Shown: positions 8,770-15,692 of the stretch, piece by piece | Layout: each line of letters begins with the position of its first letter | How positions within the stretch are numbered: position 1 is the stretch's first letter | From: JBFHER01 sp041584055 | GTDB taxonomy: Bacteria > Bacteroidota > Bacteroidia > Bacteroidales > UBA5342 | Length of the DNA: 17,057 nt | Assembly: GCA_041584055.1 (NCBI GenBank) | Contig: JBFHER010000058.1 | Location: forward strand, 1 to 17,057 | Direction of reading: 5' to 3' | The notes under the pieces: generated by a model | Told to the model about the DNA's origin: nothing | What the model saw: only the letters and a program-made list of their open reading frames with translations | The model's database searches: none | Program-made: the position numbers and the translations under genes

Positions 8770-9831
8770 TTATAATATCCTAATACTTTTATATTTACTC
8801 TTTTGTTTGCTCGCACTTAAATCAAATGCATAACCTATAACGATTTCATGAGACCCGTAAGTCCCATAGTTTAATCTGGATGTGGTCAGGTCAAACGCGT
8901 AACCAACCATTAATCCATTTCTTAATTTTGCACCAAGTAAAAATGCAATGCCATCTTGTAAACGGTATGTTAATCCTCCGTAATATGTATTATCATACCA
9001 CACATTGCAATTCAAATCCGTTTGAAAGGTAATTCCGTCAGTTTTGAAGAATAAAGATGGAATTAACTCAAACTTAGGATTGGCTTCAAGTTGGTGTTTA
9101 TACCCGCCCGAAATATAGTAATTTCTATTGAAAAACAGATAATAACCACTTTCTTCAGACACTTCAAGTTCCGGCCTAAATAGATGCGTTGCCGAAACTC
9201 CGGCATAAAATTTTTCATTTTCAAAGAACGTTCCCAAACTCATGTCGAATTTGGTGTCTATAAATTCATTTCCAAGTTGTGACTCAATACTGCTGTACTC
9301 ATCAAGGTAACTGATGTCATCGATCCAATCTCCTTCCGGAATGTAAATTTGGTCTCCGTTCCAGGTATTATTTATGATGCCTGCAGCGAGACCAATTCCA
9401 AGGGTCCCATTCCACAACTTTTTACGGTACGAATATATAAAATTAATTGATAAATTGTTAACCAAACCTAAATTTTCCTCAATAAAAGTTATGCCAACAC
9501 CACTTTCTTGTTTCAATATCTTAACATTCGCATCCAAACTTGCAACGTATGTGGTTGGATTTACAACCTTGTAAGCGGTACTGGTAGCGACATTAGAAGA
9601 GCTGGCTCCATAGTTAACCCATTGATTTCGTGTTAAGCCAACTGCATTCATCCTTCCCGTCGAGCCTGCCTTGCCCGGATTTGAGGTCAATAAATTGAAC
9701 ATGTTTGATGTGAACTGAGGGTCCATTTGAGCCTGTACAGCACCGCTATACAGCAGTACTGTTGCTAAAAGTACCGTTCGTTTTATCAAATGGTATATTT
9801 TAAATATTTTATTTTGGTCCAATCGTTTCAA
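8770..9831 (-). CDS. porP: PorP/SprF-family type IX secretion outer-membrane protein
   Basis: Outer-membrane beta-barrel protein of the PorP/SprF family, 353 residues. Family members associate with the T9SS ring or anchor cargo at the cell surface. A signal peptide ends at VQA-QMDPQF (likely cut after Ala34), preceded by an unusually long basic N-region. The mature N-terminus has the family signature: DPQFTSNMFNLLTSNPGKAG, then NQWVNYG (usual form: QDPQFSQYMFNPLxxNPAYAGS...RxQWV). The rest alternates short aromatic beta strands, as in a barrel, and ends with a basic tail (KSKYKSIRIL) rather than the terminal aromatic residue common in other barrels. It heads the operon directly before gldK, matching the porP-porK-porL-porM-porN order of Porphyromonas. 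A -7-like promoter lies about 40 bases upstream. Confidence 0.9.
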   Translation of the reverse strand: MKRLDQNKIFKIYHLIKRTVLLATVLLYSGAVQAQMDPQFTSNMFNLLTSNPGKAGSTGRMNAVGLTRNQWVNYGASSSNVATSTAYKVVNPTTYVASLDANVKILKQESGVGITFIEENLGLVNNLSINFIYSYRKKLWNGTLGIGLAAGIINNTWNGDQIYIPEGDWIDDISYLDEYSSIESQLGNEFIDTKFDMSLGTFFENEKFYAGVSATHLFRPELEVSEESGYYLFFNRNYYISGGYKHQLEANPKFELIPSLFFKTDGITFQTDLNCNVWYDNTYYGGLTYRLQDGIAFLLGAKLRNGLMVGYAFDLTTSRLNYGTYGSHEIVIGYAFDLSASKQKSKYKSIRIL

Positions 9832-9866
9832 TTATCCTAAGGGTTTCCCAATAATACGGGTAAGTG

Positions 9867-9874
9867 CAAAATTA
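9867..9874 (-). promoter_or_regulatory. Candidate -7 promoter element for the porP-gldKLMN operon
   Basis: Read on the - strand this is TAATTTTG, an exact fit to TAnnTTTG. The start codon of porP is 36 bases downstream, giving a leader of about 30 bases. The -33 region is weak (TTGC about 17 bases upstream). Confidence 0.45.
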
Positions 9875-9894
9875 ATAAATAAAGCAAATAAGCA

Positions 9895-9930
9895 ATCCCG
9901 TTTTTGCAAATGCTACAAAAAAAACGGGAT
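9895..9930. repeat. Perfect 11-bp inverted repeat upstream of porP promoter
   Basis: ATCCCGTTTTT at 9895-9905 is the exact reverse complement of AAAAACGGGAT at 9920-9930, with a 14-base loop. It could be a transcript hairpin (an inefficient terminator for the upstream sulfur operon, since no strong T-run follows on either strand) or a protein-binding dyad just upstream of the porP promoter. Confidence 0.7.
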
Positions 9931-9993
9931 AATTATTTATTTATTCTGTTGAGGTCTGTAAAACGAGTGGTTTTAACACTTAAATGGAATACA

Positions 9994-10021
9994 TATATAT
10001 AGTACGCGCGTACGTTATATA
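9994..10021. repeat. 28-base near-palindrome centred on GTACGCGCGTAC
   Basis: The core GTACGCGCGTAC (10002-10013) is a perfect 12-base palindrome. After two unpaired positions on each side the symmetry resumes for six more bases (TATATA on both sides). The GC-rich core stands out sharply from the AT-rich surroundings. It could be an operator or a cruciform-prone site; no known regulator is assigned. Confidence 0.65.
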
Positions 10022-10177
10022 CAGGCAATTAGATTTTTACCGTTTTAAATCTATGCTTGATTTTAATTCTATTTATCGTAAGATTTACACGCAAAATACT
10101 TTTCAACAAGTTTTCCTGACGCAAGTTTTGGATTCACAGGAAACAATCCCTGTATGTTTTTATCGTCAAAATAATGC

Positions 10178-11380
10178 CTAGCTACAACCTCCCTGAACTT
10201 TTCTTGTTTTCTTCTCGATGGGTTGACTTGAGCTTTTAAGGGATTCCTCGAGCGCCTTTATGTGCTTTCCGGATTGTACTCGGAAGTTATAAATACTCCG
10301 CTGTTCTTTTGAAGCATCTACAGCAAGGGGTTCACTCATATCAAAATACATGCTTTTGAATTCCTGAGTGGAACTATTTAATACAAAATTTTGTGATTTT
10401 CCAATGAAGCGCGCTTTTAAGCAAGCCATTTTAGCCGTGGTCTCCACATCTGCATAAAACACGTTGATTTTATGATGTTGGGTGAAAATTTGTCGGTATT
10501 CGCTGTTAAGCATATTTTCCAAAGGGATGTTAATAGCCAGAGGTAAGTGGTATGCTTCGAAGGCTTCCGGTGTACGTACGTCAATCAGATTGATTTTATA
10601 ATAATTGTTCGTGAGTTCGTAAGCAAGCTTGTCGGAGGTGATTTCTTTCACCGTACATTTTGCCTGCATTTGAGCATCTTCAATTTGTCGTTGAATGCGT
10701 TCATTCTTATCCGGAGTGATAACAATCAATAAAAGAAGTACCAGGCCCAGAGAAACAAGTGAACCATAATATATTAGTTTTTTACGACCGATCTTGTTTG
10801 GAATTTTATTCACCTTGTTCTCTATTCTTGAGGTAAAAAAGAAGGCCGCAACTGCAACAATAGTTAGAAGAACCGCAAAAAGATTTCTTGACATTCCCAA
10901 TTGATCATACATCAGTACATCACCCCAATTTTCTGCATTGTAAATGGTCTCAAACAGAGGATAACCTTCTGTGAAAATAAAAATTCCAAATACAGATCCC
11001 AAAACGAATAGCATTCCATCGATTTTTCCAATTGCAGCAGCACACACGCTTGTGCCGGGGCAAAATCCACCGATTATAAATCCGCCACCCATGATCGCTC
11101 CACCTAAAAGGGCAGACCATAAAAATGTAGGATTAATATAAATCAACTCAAGGTTAAGCAAGCCAAGATGCGACAAGCCGGATATGAGGATCATGGCAGT
11201 TACACCTGCTGTGAAAAACACTTTTAAGACTGTGAAATCGTATCCGTAAAAAAGGCCAACGAGTTTTTTTGTTGATGAAAAACCGGCCTGCTCCAGCACA
11301 AAACCAAAACCAATGCCAATGATCAGTGCGATGATGAAATTAAACTCATTTCCAATAATATCCGGAACTAATGGTGCCAT
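10178..11380 (-). CDS. YeeE/YedE transporter half fused to a degenerate rhodanese domain
   Basis: Membrane protein of 400 residues. Residues 13-183 form a YeeE/YedE (Sulf_transp, DUF395) half with about five helices: GFGFVLEQAGFSS motif (23-36), then the pore-type motif GGFCPGTSVC with Cys107 and Cys113. This family includes the thiosulfate importer TsuA/YeeE, where cysteines along the path relay the anion. A sixth helix (201-222) leads to a rhodanese-like domain (about 245-345), recognised by NLIDVRTPEAFEAYHLPLAINIP. The catalytic Cys expected after the fourth strand is absent: INVFYADVETTA has Ala310 there. The chain ends GGCS with Cys399. A strongly basic loop before helix 6 (IENKVNKIPNKIGRKK, 186-201) suggests that loop is cytoplasmic, placing the rhodanese domain in the periplasm. 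It is last in the four-gene operon, 6 bases after its partner half. Substrate is inferred from family only. Confidence 0.85.
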   Translation of the reverse strand: MAPLVPDIIGNEFNFIIALIIGIGFGFVLEQAGFSSTKKLVGLFYGYDFTVLKVFFTAGVTAMILISGLSHLGLLNLELIYINPTFLWSALLGGAIMGGGFIIGGFCPGTSVCAAAIGKIDGMLFVLGSVFGIFIFTEGYPLFETIYNAENWGDVLMYDQLGMSRNLFAVLLTIVAVAAFFFTSRIENKVNKIPNKIGRKKLIYYGSLVSLGLVLLLLIVITPDKNERIQRQIEDAQMQAKCTVKEITSDKLAYELTNNYYKINLIDVRTPEAFEAYHLPLAINIPLENMLNSEYRQIFTQHHKINVFYADVETTAKMACLKARFIGKSQNFVLNSSTQEFKSMYFDMSEPLAVDASKEQRSIYNFRVQSGKHIKALEESLKSSSQPIEKKTRKVQGGCS

Positions 11381-11386
11381 AGTTAA

Positions 11387-11905
11387 TTATTTTAGCCAAA
11401 GTTTACGAAAGAAATATGCCAGCGCATAGGCTGATCCAAAAATTGCGAGCATGGTAATGATTCCGCCAAAGGACATTACTGCCATGCCACTTAATGCAGA
11501 GCCGCTTGTACAACCGCGTCCCAGTTGAGATCCCAATCCAAACAATAGCCCTCCAATGATTGCTCCTGCCACACGTGTACTGTTTTTAACCCGTGGTCCT
11601 TTTTCAAGACGTAAGCCTGATCTGTCAGAGATAATACCTGAGAAAAAAGCACCGATCACCACACCCAGGACTTCAAAAACAAGCCATGAACGCATGGGGC
11701 TTCCTTCATGTGTGTCGTTATATTCTTTATAAAACTGTTCCGTTTCTGCATGTTTTGGGGCCACTTCATTTACAGAAGCCACAACAACACTCTTGAATGC
11801 GCCACTGGCACCCAGTCCCCGTCCGGTGATAAAAACAGACGCCGTTAATACCAGTCCAAGCAGTACGCCGGCCAGGTATGGATTCATGTAAGCTTTTGGT
11901 TTCAT
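11387..11905 (-). CDS. YeeE/YedE transporter, first half
   Basis: Membrane protein of 172 residues, the other half of a split YeeE/YedE sulfur-anion transporter. It has four hydrophobic segments (about 9-28, 74-93, 112-130, 142-166). The repeat motifs are GRGLGASGAF (28-37) and the half-helix motif QLGRGCTSGSALSG (127-140) with Cys132, comparable to one of the conduit cysteines of single-chain YeeE. A hydrophilic loop (45-72) precedes helix 2. An open frame extends upstream to 11971, but that would overlap the cytochrome b gene by 65 bases. The ATG at 11905 follows the cytochrome b stop by one base (TGA-C-ATG), which suggests translational coupling; another ATG is at 11887. It probably pairs with the downstream 400-residue half to make one transport unit. 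Confidence 0.85.
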   Translation of the reverse strand: MKPKAYMNPYLAGVLLGLVLTASVFITGRGLGASGAFKSVVVASVNEVAPKHAETEQFYKEYNDTHEGSPMRSWLVFEVLGVVIGAFFSGIISDRSGLRLEKGPRVKNSTRVAGAIIGGLLFGLGSQLGRGCTSGSALSGMAVMSFGGIITMLAIFGSAYALAYFFRKLWLK

Positions 11906-11906
11906 G

Positions 11907-12566
11907 TCAGGTGTTTTTTGCGTTTTTATTCTTTGTTTTTGTGACTCCACTGGTCTCGTCCTCCTCTTCAAGTTCTTCCCAACCCGTAAGCATAGCTTTA
12001 ATGTTGCTGGTCAATGTGTGGCCTGTGGTTGTCATATAGACGTGAACGACCAAAAAGATGATCAGCAGAAATGCTCCAAGTGTATGCCAGTTTGCAATAG
12101 ACTCCAGCTTGAAATCGCTGATTATTACCATGTCGTTTTCATCGATTGTTTTGTGCATCATATACATGATGCCCGAGATCACTACAATGGGAATCAGAAC
12201 CAGTTTGAATCCAAGATAAATAATCCTTTGAAGGGGATTCATTTTACTTAATTCTGTTTTTTTTGTCGGGTGATGTTCCCCTTTAAACATGCCCAGAGAA
12301 TAGTACAAGATCTGTTCTTTCAATTTGCTTGTTGTAGGGATGTATTGTTTCCACTCTCCCGTGGTCACATGCCAGAAAATGGCAAAAACAATAAGGGCTA
12401 ACAAAGCAATTGCGGCAAAAGAATGGAACTGTACAGCCTTTTCAAAACCAAAAATATGAATGGTGTCGTGGATTTCAAACCCGGTCACAGCCAAAAACAT
12501 AATCAGTGAGGCCTGGGTCCAGTGCCAGAAACGCTCAAATCCTTTGTATATATATACTTTTTTCAT
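11907..12566 (-). CDS. Membrane di-heme cytochrome b (b561/hydrogenase-type)
   Basis: Integral membrane cytochrome b of 219 residues, of the kind that links the quinone pool to periplasmic reductases or dehydrogenases. Four helices are visible: about 17-33 after ERFWHW, 47-66, 115-137 and 160-180. Histidines suited to heme binding are His15 (RFWHW), His48, His66 (FWHVTTGEW), His161 (NWHTLGAF) and His175 (VVHVY), the last two 14 residues apart on one helix. The tail (from about 190) is soluble and highly charged. The frame is open to 12668, but the ATG at 12566 begins the family-typical KKVYIYKGFERFWHW and leaves a 10-base gap after the octaheme gene; the longer form would overlap it by 92 bases. 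Its position right after the octaheme cytochrome suggests it is the electron donor to that protein. Which subfamily it belongs to is uncertain. Confidence 0.85.
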   Translation of the reverse strand: MKKVYIYKGFERFWHWTQASLIMFLAVTGFEIHDTIHIFGFEKAVQFHSFAAIALLALIVFAIFWHVTTGEWKQYIPTTSKLKEQILYYSLGMFKGEHHPTKKTELSKMNPLQRIIYLGFKLVLIPIVVISGIMYMMHKTIDENDMVIISDFKLESIANWHTLGAFLLIIFLVVHVYMTTTGHTLTSNIKAMLTGWEELEEEDETSGVTKTKNKNAKNT

Positions 12567-12576
12567 GCCTGATTTC

Positions 12577-14190
12577 TTATGATTTTTCGATGTCGATATC
12601 TTCGTAATCGATGATTTGTGTTGGAACATCTTCTTTTTTAAGGGCTGTGATAACCCGCGCTGTTGCATGAATTATGATGCCTCCGATGGAAAGCAATAAA
12701 ACAAGGATGCTCAATTTGTCGAGTGTTGCATTATGATCACGCCCGGGAACATAAAAGCCTTTTAAATTGGCCAGACGTCCATCGTTTCGCGTATGACATT
12801 CTGCACAGGAAACCGTTTCAGATTTTGGACTCACCATGTGATTCACAGGCCAGTACATTTCTGTGTTAACAAAGCCATATTCACCACTGTACTCCATGCC
12901 AATTCGTTTCATGCCAGCTGCAGCAGCTTTGTTCCAGTCAAAATCCATCCAAAAAGCACTGTCGCCTTTTTCTGCAGAATACAACTTTGGTTGAATCAAA
13001 ATGTTTCGTTTGGAATCATAAATCTGATCACCGCGGTGTACCTTTACAGGTATTATTTTGGAGTTTGGATCGTCGTGCCATCCAAACAAGGTATTCATTT
13101 GAACAGGAATCGTGTCAATTACATCACCCAGGATATAATGACCTGCCGTTCCGTTAAACCAGATGTATTCAGGTTTAACATTTTTACGCCACTCAAAAGT
13201 TCCTTTGATGGAAAGATAGGAATGGTTCCCAAGAGAATCGTCAAGATGGAAAGGTTGCCCCTCTTTTAAGTTTCCGGCATCTGACCATTTCCAGGACATC
13301 TTTGTTGCATTTTCCTTGGCATAATATGGAATATGACAGGTTTGACATGCGATTTTCCCAAAGTGTCTGTTTAATAAGTCATCATGGTGGGGGGTAGATG
13401 TGTGACATTGGGTGCATGTAGACCGGTCGGTGTTGCCTGAAGACACTGAATATAACTTCCCTTTGATTTGATGGTTCTCTGCGGTGTGACACGCAACGCA
13501 CTCCATGTCCATTCCATTGGCTGCCATATGAACATCCACATCTCTGCTTGTGCTGAGCAATGCATCTTCCAAATCACCATGCTTAACGTTGTTTCCGCCA
13601 CCGCTGTAGAAGTGACAAGCACCACAATTGCTTTTCCCCGGCTTACCCACACTTTGTGCAACATTTGTGAGGTTCACTGAACGATCCGGATAACCAGCCA
13701 TCGCAGATCCCTTCAAGTACTCCTCGCTATTGTCGTGACAAACCATGCAATCCACATTTCGGGCATTTTGAAAATCAAAATGATCATCAGACATGCCAAA
13801 ACCGATGTGGCATTTGGCACACGACTGCTCATTTGTTTGTGCTCCAATGCAAAAGTTGTTTAGAATATTCTTTTTCCCAATACTTTCCAGTCCGCGACCT
13901 TCAACATATGACACACGCTCCCAGTTCCAGTGGCTGGATGCCATCACTTCTTTGTGCCTTTCTGTATGGCACGTCAGGCAGGCCTCTGTTACTTCCTGAG
14001 GAGAATTAAACTCTTTCTGTAAGGGCTTCAGTTTACTGTGATGCACAGATGCAGCTGGTTTTATAGCCTGATCAATTTTCAACTGTTCAAGTTTAATGTT
14101 CACCGGTTCCTCCTTGTGGGTGATGATGACAAAAAACAATAACAGGAAAACAGATAAAATAACGATTAGTAAGTTCTTAAACATAGACAT
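12577..14190 (-). CDS. Octaheme c-type cytochrome, tetrathionate reductase (Otr) family, membrane-anchored
   Basis: Periplasmic multiheme cytochrome of 537 residues with exactly eight CxxCH sites: Cys71, 124, 148, 189, 231, 259, 282 and 462. Family signatures of the Shewanella-type octaheme tetrathionate reductases are present: NNFCIGAQTNEQSCAKCH (111-128), and CGACHFYSGGGNNVKHGDL (189-207). Shewanella Otr can reduce tetrathionate, nitrite and hydroxylamine in vitro, so the true substrate is open. No CxxCK or other odd heme site is seen, unlike NrfA-type enzymes. There is one hydrophobic helix at the N-terminus (about 5-24) and a second near the C-terminus (about 493-517), followed by an acidic cytoplasmic-type tail (EDVPTQIIDYEDIDIEKS). 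This argues for a membrane-bound form, unlike the soluble Shewanella protein. It is first in the operon; ATG codons at 14190 and 14184 are both possible starts. Confidence 0.9.
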   Translation of the reverse strand: MSMFKNLLIVILSVFLLLFFVIITHKEEPVNIKLEQLKIDQAIKPAASVHHSKLKPLQKEFNSPQEVTEACLTCHTERHKEVMASSHWNWERVSYVEGRGLESIGKKNILNNFCIGAQTNEQSCAKCHIGFGMSDDHFDFQNARNVDCMVCHDNSEEYLKGSAMAGYPDRSVNLTNVAQSVGKPGKSNCGACHFYSGGGNNVKHGDLEDALLSTSRDVDVHMAANGMDMECVACHTAENHQIKGKLYSVSSGNTDRSTCTQCHTSTPHHDDLLNRHFGKIACQTCHIPYYAKENATKMSWKWSDAGNLKEGQPFHLDDSLGNHSYLSIKGTFEWRKNVKPEYIWFNGTAGHYILGDVIDTIPVQMNTLFGWHDDPNSKIIPVKVHRGDQIYDSKRNILIQPKLYSAEKGDSAFWMDFDWNKAAAAGMKRIGMEYSGEYGFVNTEMYWPVNHMVSPKSETVSCAECHTRNDGRLANLKGFYVPGRDHNATLDKLSILVLLLSIGGIIIHATARVITALKKEDVPTQIIDYEDIDIEKS

Positions 14191-14209
14191 CTAAGCTTCT
14201 ATATATTTG

Positions 14210-14240
14210 CATACAAATGTATGAATATTTAGAATTCATA
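14210..14240. promoter_or_regulatory. Overlapping dyads covering the octaheme operon promoter
   Basis: Two inverted repeats overlap: CATACA-AA-TGTATG (14210-14223) and TATGAAT-N7-ATTCATA (14220-14240). The first contains the presumed -7 box and the second spans the spacer toward -33. The arms match exactly. The placement fits an operator, but the DNA is AT-rich and no regulator is known. Confidence 0.5.
14214..14221 (-). promoter_or_regulatory. Candidate -7 promoter element for the octaheme/cyt b/YeeE operon
   Basis: On the - strand this reads TACATTTG, an exact fit to TAnnTTTG, 24 bases from the start codon. That would give a leader of about 17 bases. No clear -33 TTTG is visible, which would suit a promoter needing an activator. 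Confidence 0.45.
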
Positions 14241-14474
14241 ATGAACTATTTTATTTTGTTCATGCACTTGAAGCCGCGTTTGTTCGTTTTTTTACGTACG
14301 AATTAAAATGTTAAATGCTGATAATGAAAAGGATAGGCGTTTTATTTAGATCAGATATAAAATGACGTTCAAAATAAAAATTCTTGTTTTGTGCGTTATG
14401 AATGAAATTTTTTCGTTAGCAAAGGTCTTGGATGCATTTTTTGCGTGTTAAAAGGACATGTTTAAAATCATAGT

Positions 14475-14502
14475 TTTGATTCGTGGACTTTTGTTAGATT
14501 TG
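14475..14502 (+). promoter_or_regulatory. Weak candidate promoter for yitT
   Basis: TTTG at 14475-14478 and TAGATTTG at 14495-14502 resemble the -33/-7 pair, but the 16-base spacer is shorter than usual and the leader would be about 180 bases. Confidence 0.25.
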
Positions 14503-14690
14503 CCTTGCATAAGGTTAGGAATTTAAATTAAATCGTTGTTGAAACCGACAATGCGTCCTCAAAGCAGATTCTTGTTTTTGGGTTTGTTCAGCATAATCAG
14601 AGAGAAGTGTTTATTTGTAATTTACTGCTTGTGTCGTTGACGTTGTAGCAGTTTTAACTTTCAGGAGTTTCTGAGTTAATTTTTTGGAAA

Positions 14691-15566
14691 ATGAAGTTGA
14701 TTGTTTCCAGTAAAAAGCTGGCGCTTGAATATGGGTTTATCGTGGTGGGTGCATTTTTGTTGGCCGCGGGATTTGTGTTCTTTATAAATCCTTACAACAT
14801 TGTTCCTGGTGGTGTATATGGGATTGGAATTGTAGTTCATCATTTGGTCCCAGCAATTCCCGTTGGTACATTTGGTTTGGCTGTAAACGTCCCGTTGACC
14901 TTGATTGGGATCCGTGTTTTGGGAGGCCGCTTTGGCTTAAAAACGGTGGTCGGTATGGTGCTTGCTTCTGTTTTCATGGATGGTTTAACCTATTTTGTAG
15001 GGGAGAATGATCCGCTGGGCTTGGCCAATGAGATTCTCCTATCTGTCATTTTTGGTGCTATCCTGATAGGATTTGGTTTAGGTTTGATTTTCAGATCCAG
15101 AGCAACCTCCGGAGGTTCTGATATTATTGCCATGATTCTGGCCAAATATTCAAGTTTGCCTGTGGGACAATTACTGATCATTGTTGATTCTATTATTGTA
15201 CTGTTTGGCCTGGTTATATTTAAGGACTGGAAAATTCCGTTGTATAGTTGGTTGTGCATTTACATTACGGGGCAGGTGATCGATATAACCATTAAAGGGT
15301 TTAATTACGACAGTGCTTTGATGATTGTCTCAGATAAATATCAGGAAATCCGAGATCGCATCATTGAGGACATGGAGCGCGGGGGGACTTACCTGAAAGG
15401 AGAGGGGATGTTTACCGGCAATGAAAAGAATGTGATCTTTGTGGTTGTATCCCGGCGGGAACTGGTGACTTTGAAGGCCTATATCCATCAGATTGACAAA
15501 AATGCTTTTGTGACGGTGATCGATACCCGTGAGATTTTAGGTGAAGGTTTTAAATCTATGGAATAG
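14691..15566 (+). CDS. YitT family membrane protein (DUF161 + DUF2179)
   Basis: Integral membrane protein of 291 residues belonging to the widespread YitT family, whose transport substrate is not established. About five to six hydrophobic segments cover residues 12-195. The family motifs are NPYNIVPGGVYGIGIVVHH (33-51) in the first hairpin and FRSRATSGGSDIIAMIL (134-150) in the second. The C-terminal soluble domain (about 205-289, DUF2179) has the usual MERGGTYLKGEGMFTG stretch and VTVIDTREILGEGF end and is expected in the cytoplasm. The length is typical and the gene is intact. It is divergent from the octaheme operon and 126 bases before the flavin reductase gene, so a shared transcript with the latter is possible but not shown. 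I see no direct functional tie to the sulfur genes. Confidence 0.9.
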   Translation: MKLIVSSKKLALEYGFIVVGAFLLAAGFVFFINPYNIVPGGVYGIGIVVHHLVPAIPVGTFGLAVNVPLTLIGIRVLGGRFGLKTVVGMVLASVFMDGLTYFVGENDPLGLANEILLSVIFGAILIGFGLGLIFRSRATSGGSDIIAMILAKYSSLPVGQLLIIVDSIIVLFGLVIFKDWKIPLYSWLCIYITGQVIDITIKGFNYDSALMIVSDKYQEIRDRIIEDMERGGTYLKGEGMFTGNEKNVIFVVVSRRELVTLKAYIHQIDKNAFVTVIDTREILGEGFKSME

Positions 15567-15692
15567 AGTGTTTAAAAGAACATTGCGATTTGTATTTATT
15601 GTATAGATATTTCTTTTGAGTTATGTGTCCACAATAAAAATGTTTAATTTAGACCTTTGAATTTCTAATTTTAAACATTTAATATTTACCCC

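Larger units (their letters stand above)
9832..10177. other. Intergenic region upstream of porP (regulatory, no gene)
   Basis: This 346-base AT-rich stretch lies between two genes read in the same (-) direction. No credible gene is seen: the only frame (9984-10181, +) has low-complexity composition and runs into the stop of the neighbouring gene. It holds three structured elements listed separately: a -7-like box, a perfect 11-bp inverted repeat, and a symmetric element centred on GTACGCGCGTAC. No clear U-tailed terminator for the upstream sulfur operon was found. Confidence 0.6.
14191..14690. other. Divergent intergenic region between the octaheme operon and yitT
   Basis: This 500-base AT-rich stretch contains no supportable gene. 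Near the left end lie a -7-like element for the octaheme operon and two overlapping dyads. In the middle is a TTTG ... TAGATTTG pair facing yitT. No RNA gene was recognised. Confidence 0.6.

Noticed and set aside
7038..8816. Longer GldK starting at 8816
   Set aside because: It would overlap porP by 47 bases and bury the lipoprotein signal peptide; starts at 8756 or 8750 fit better.
10136..10153. Short hairpin (ACAGG...CCTGT) after the YeeE-rhodanese gene as a terminator
   Set aside because: The stem is 5-7 bp with a wobble, and no U-run follows on the - strand.
9984..10181. 65-residue + strand frame between the sulfur operon and porP
   Set aside because: It spans the palindrome and AT-rich spacer, has biased aromatic-rich composition, no recognisable motif, and overlaps the end of the 400-residue gene.
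12793..13269. 158-residue + strand frame opposite the octaheme cytochrome
   Set aside because: The - strand frame carries eight CxxCH sites and clear family motifs; this one is a shadow.
12577..14190. Octaheme protein as a NrfA/ONR-type nitrite reductase or hydroxylamine oxidoreductase
   Set aside because: No CxxCK site is present, and the NNFCIGAQTNEQSCAKCH and VKHGDL signatures fit the Otr family better. Nitrite activity is still possible in vitro.
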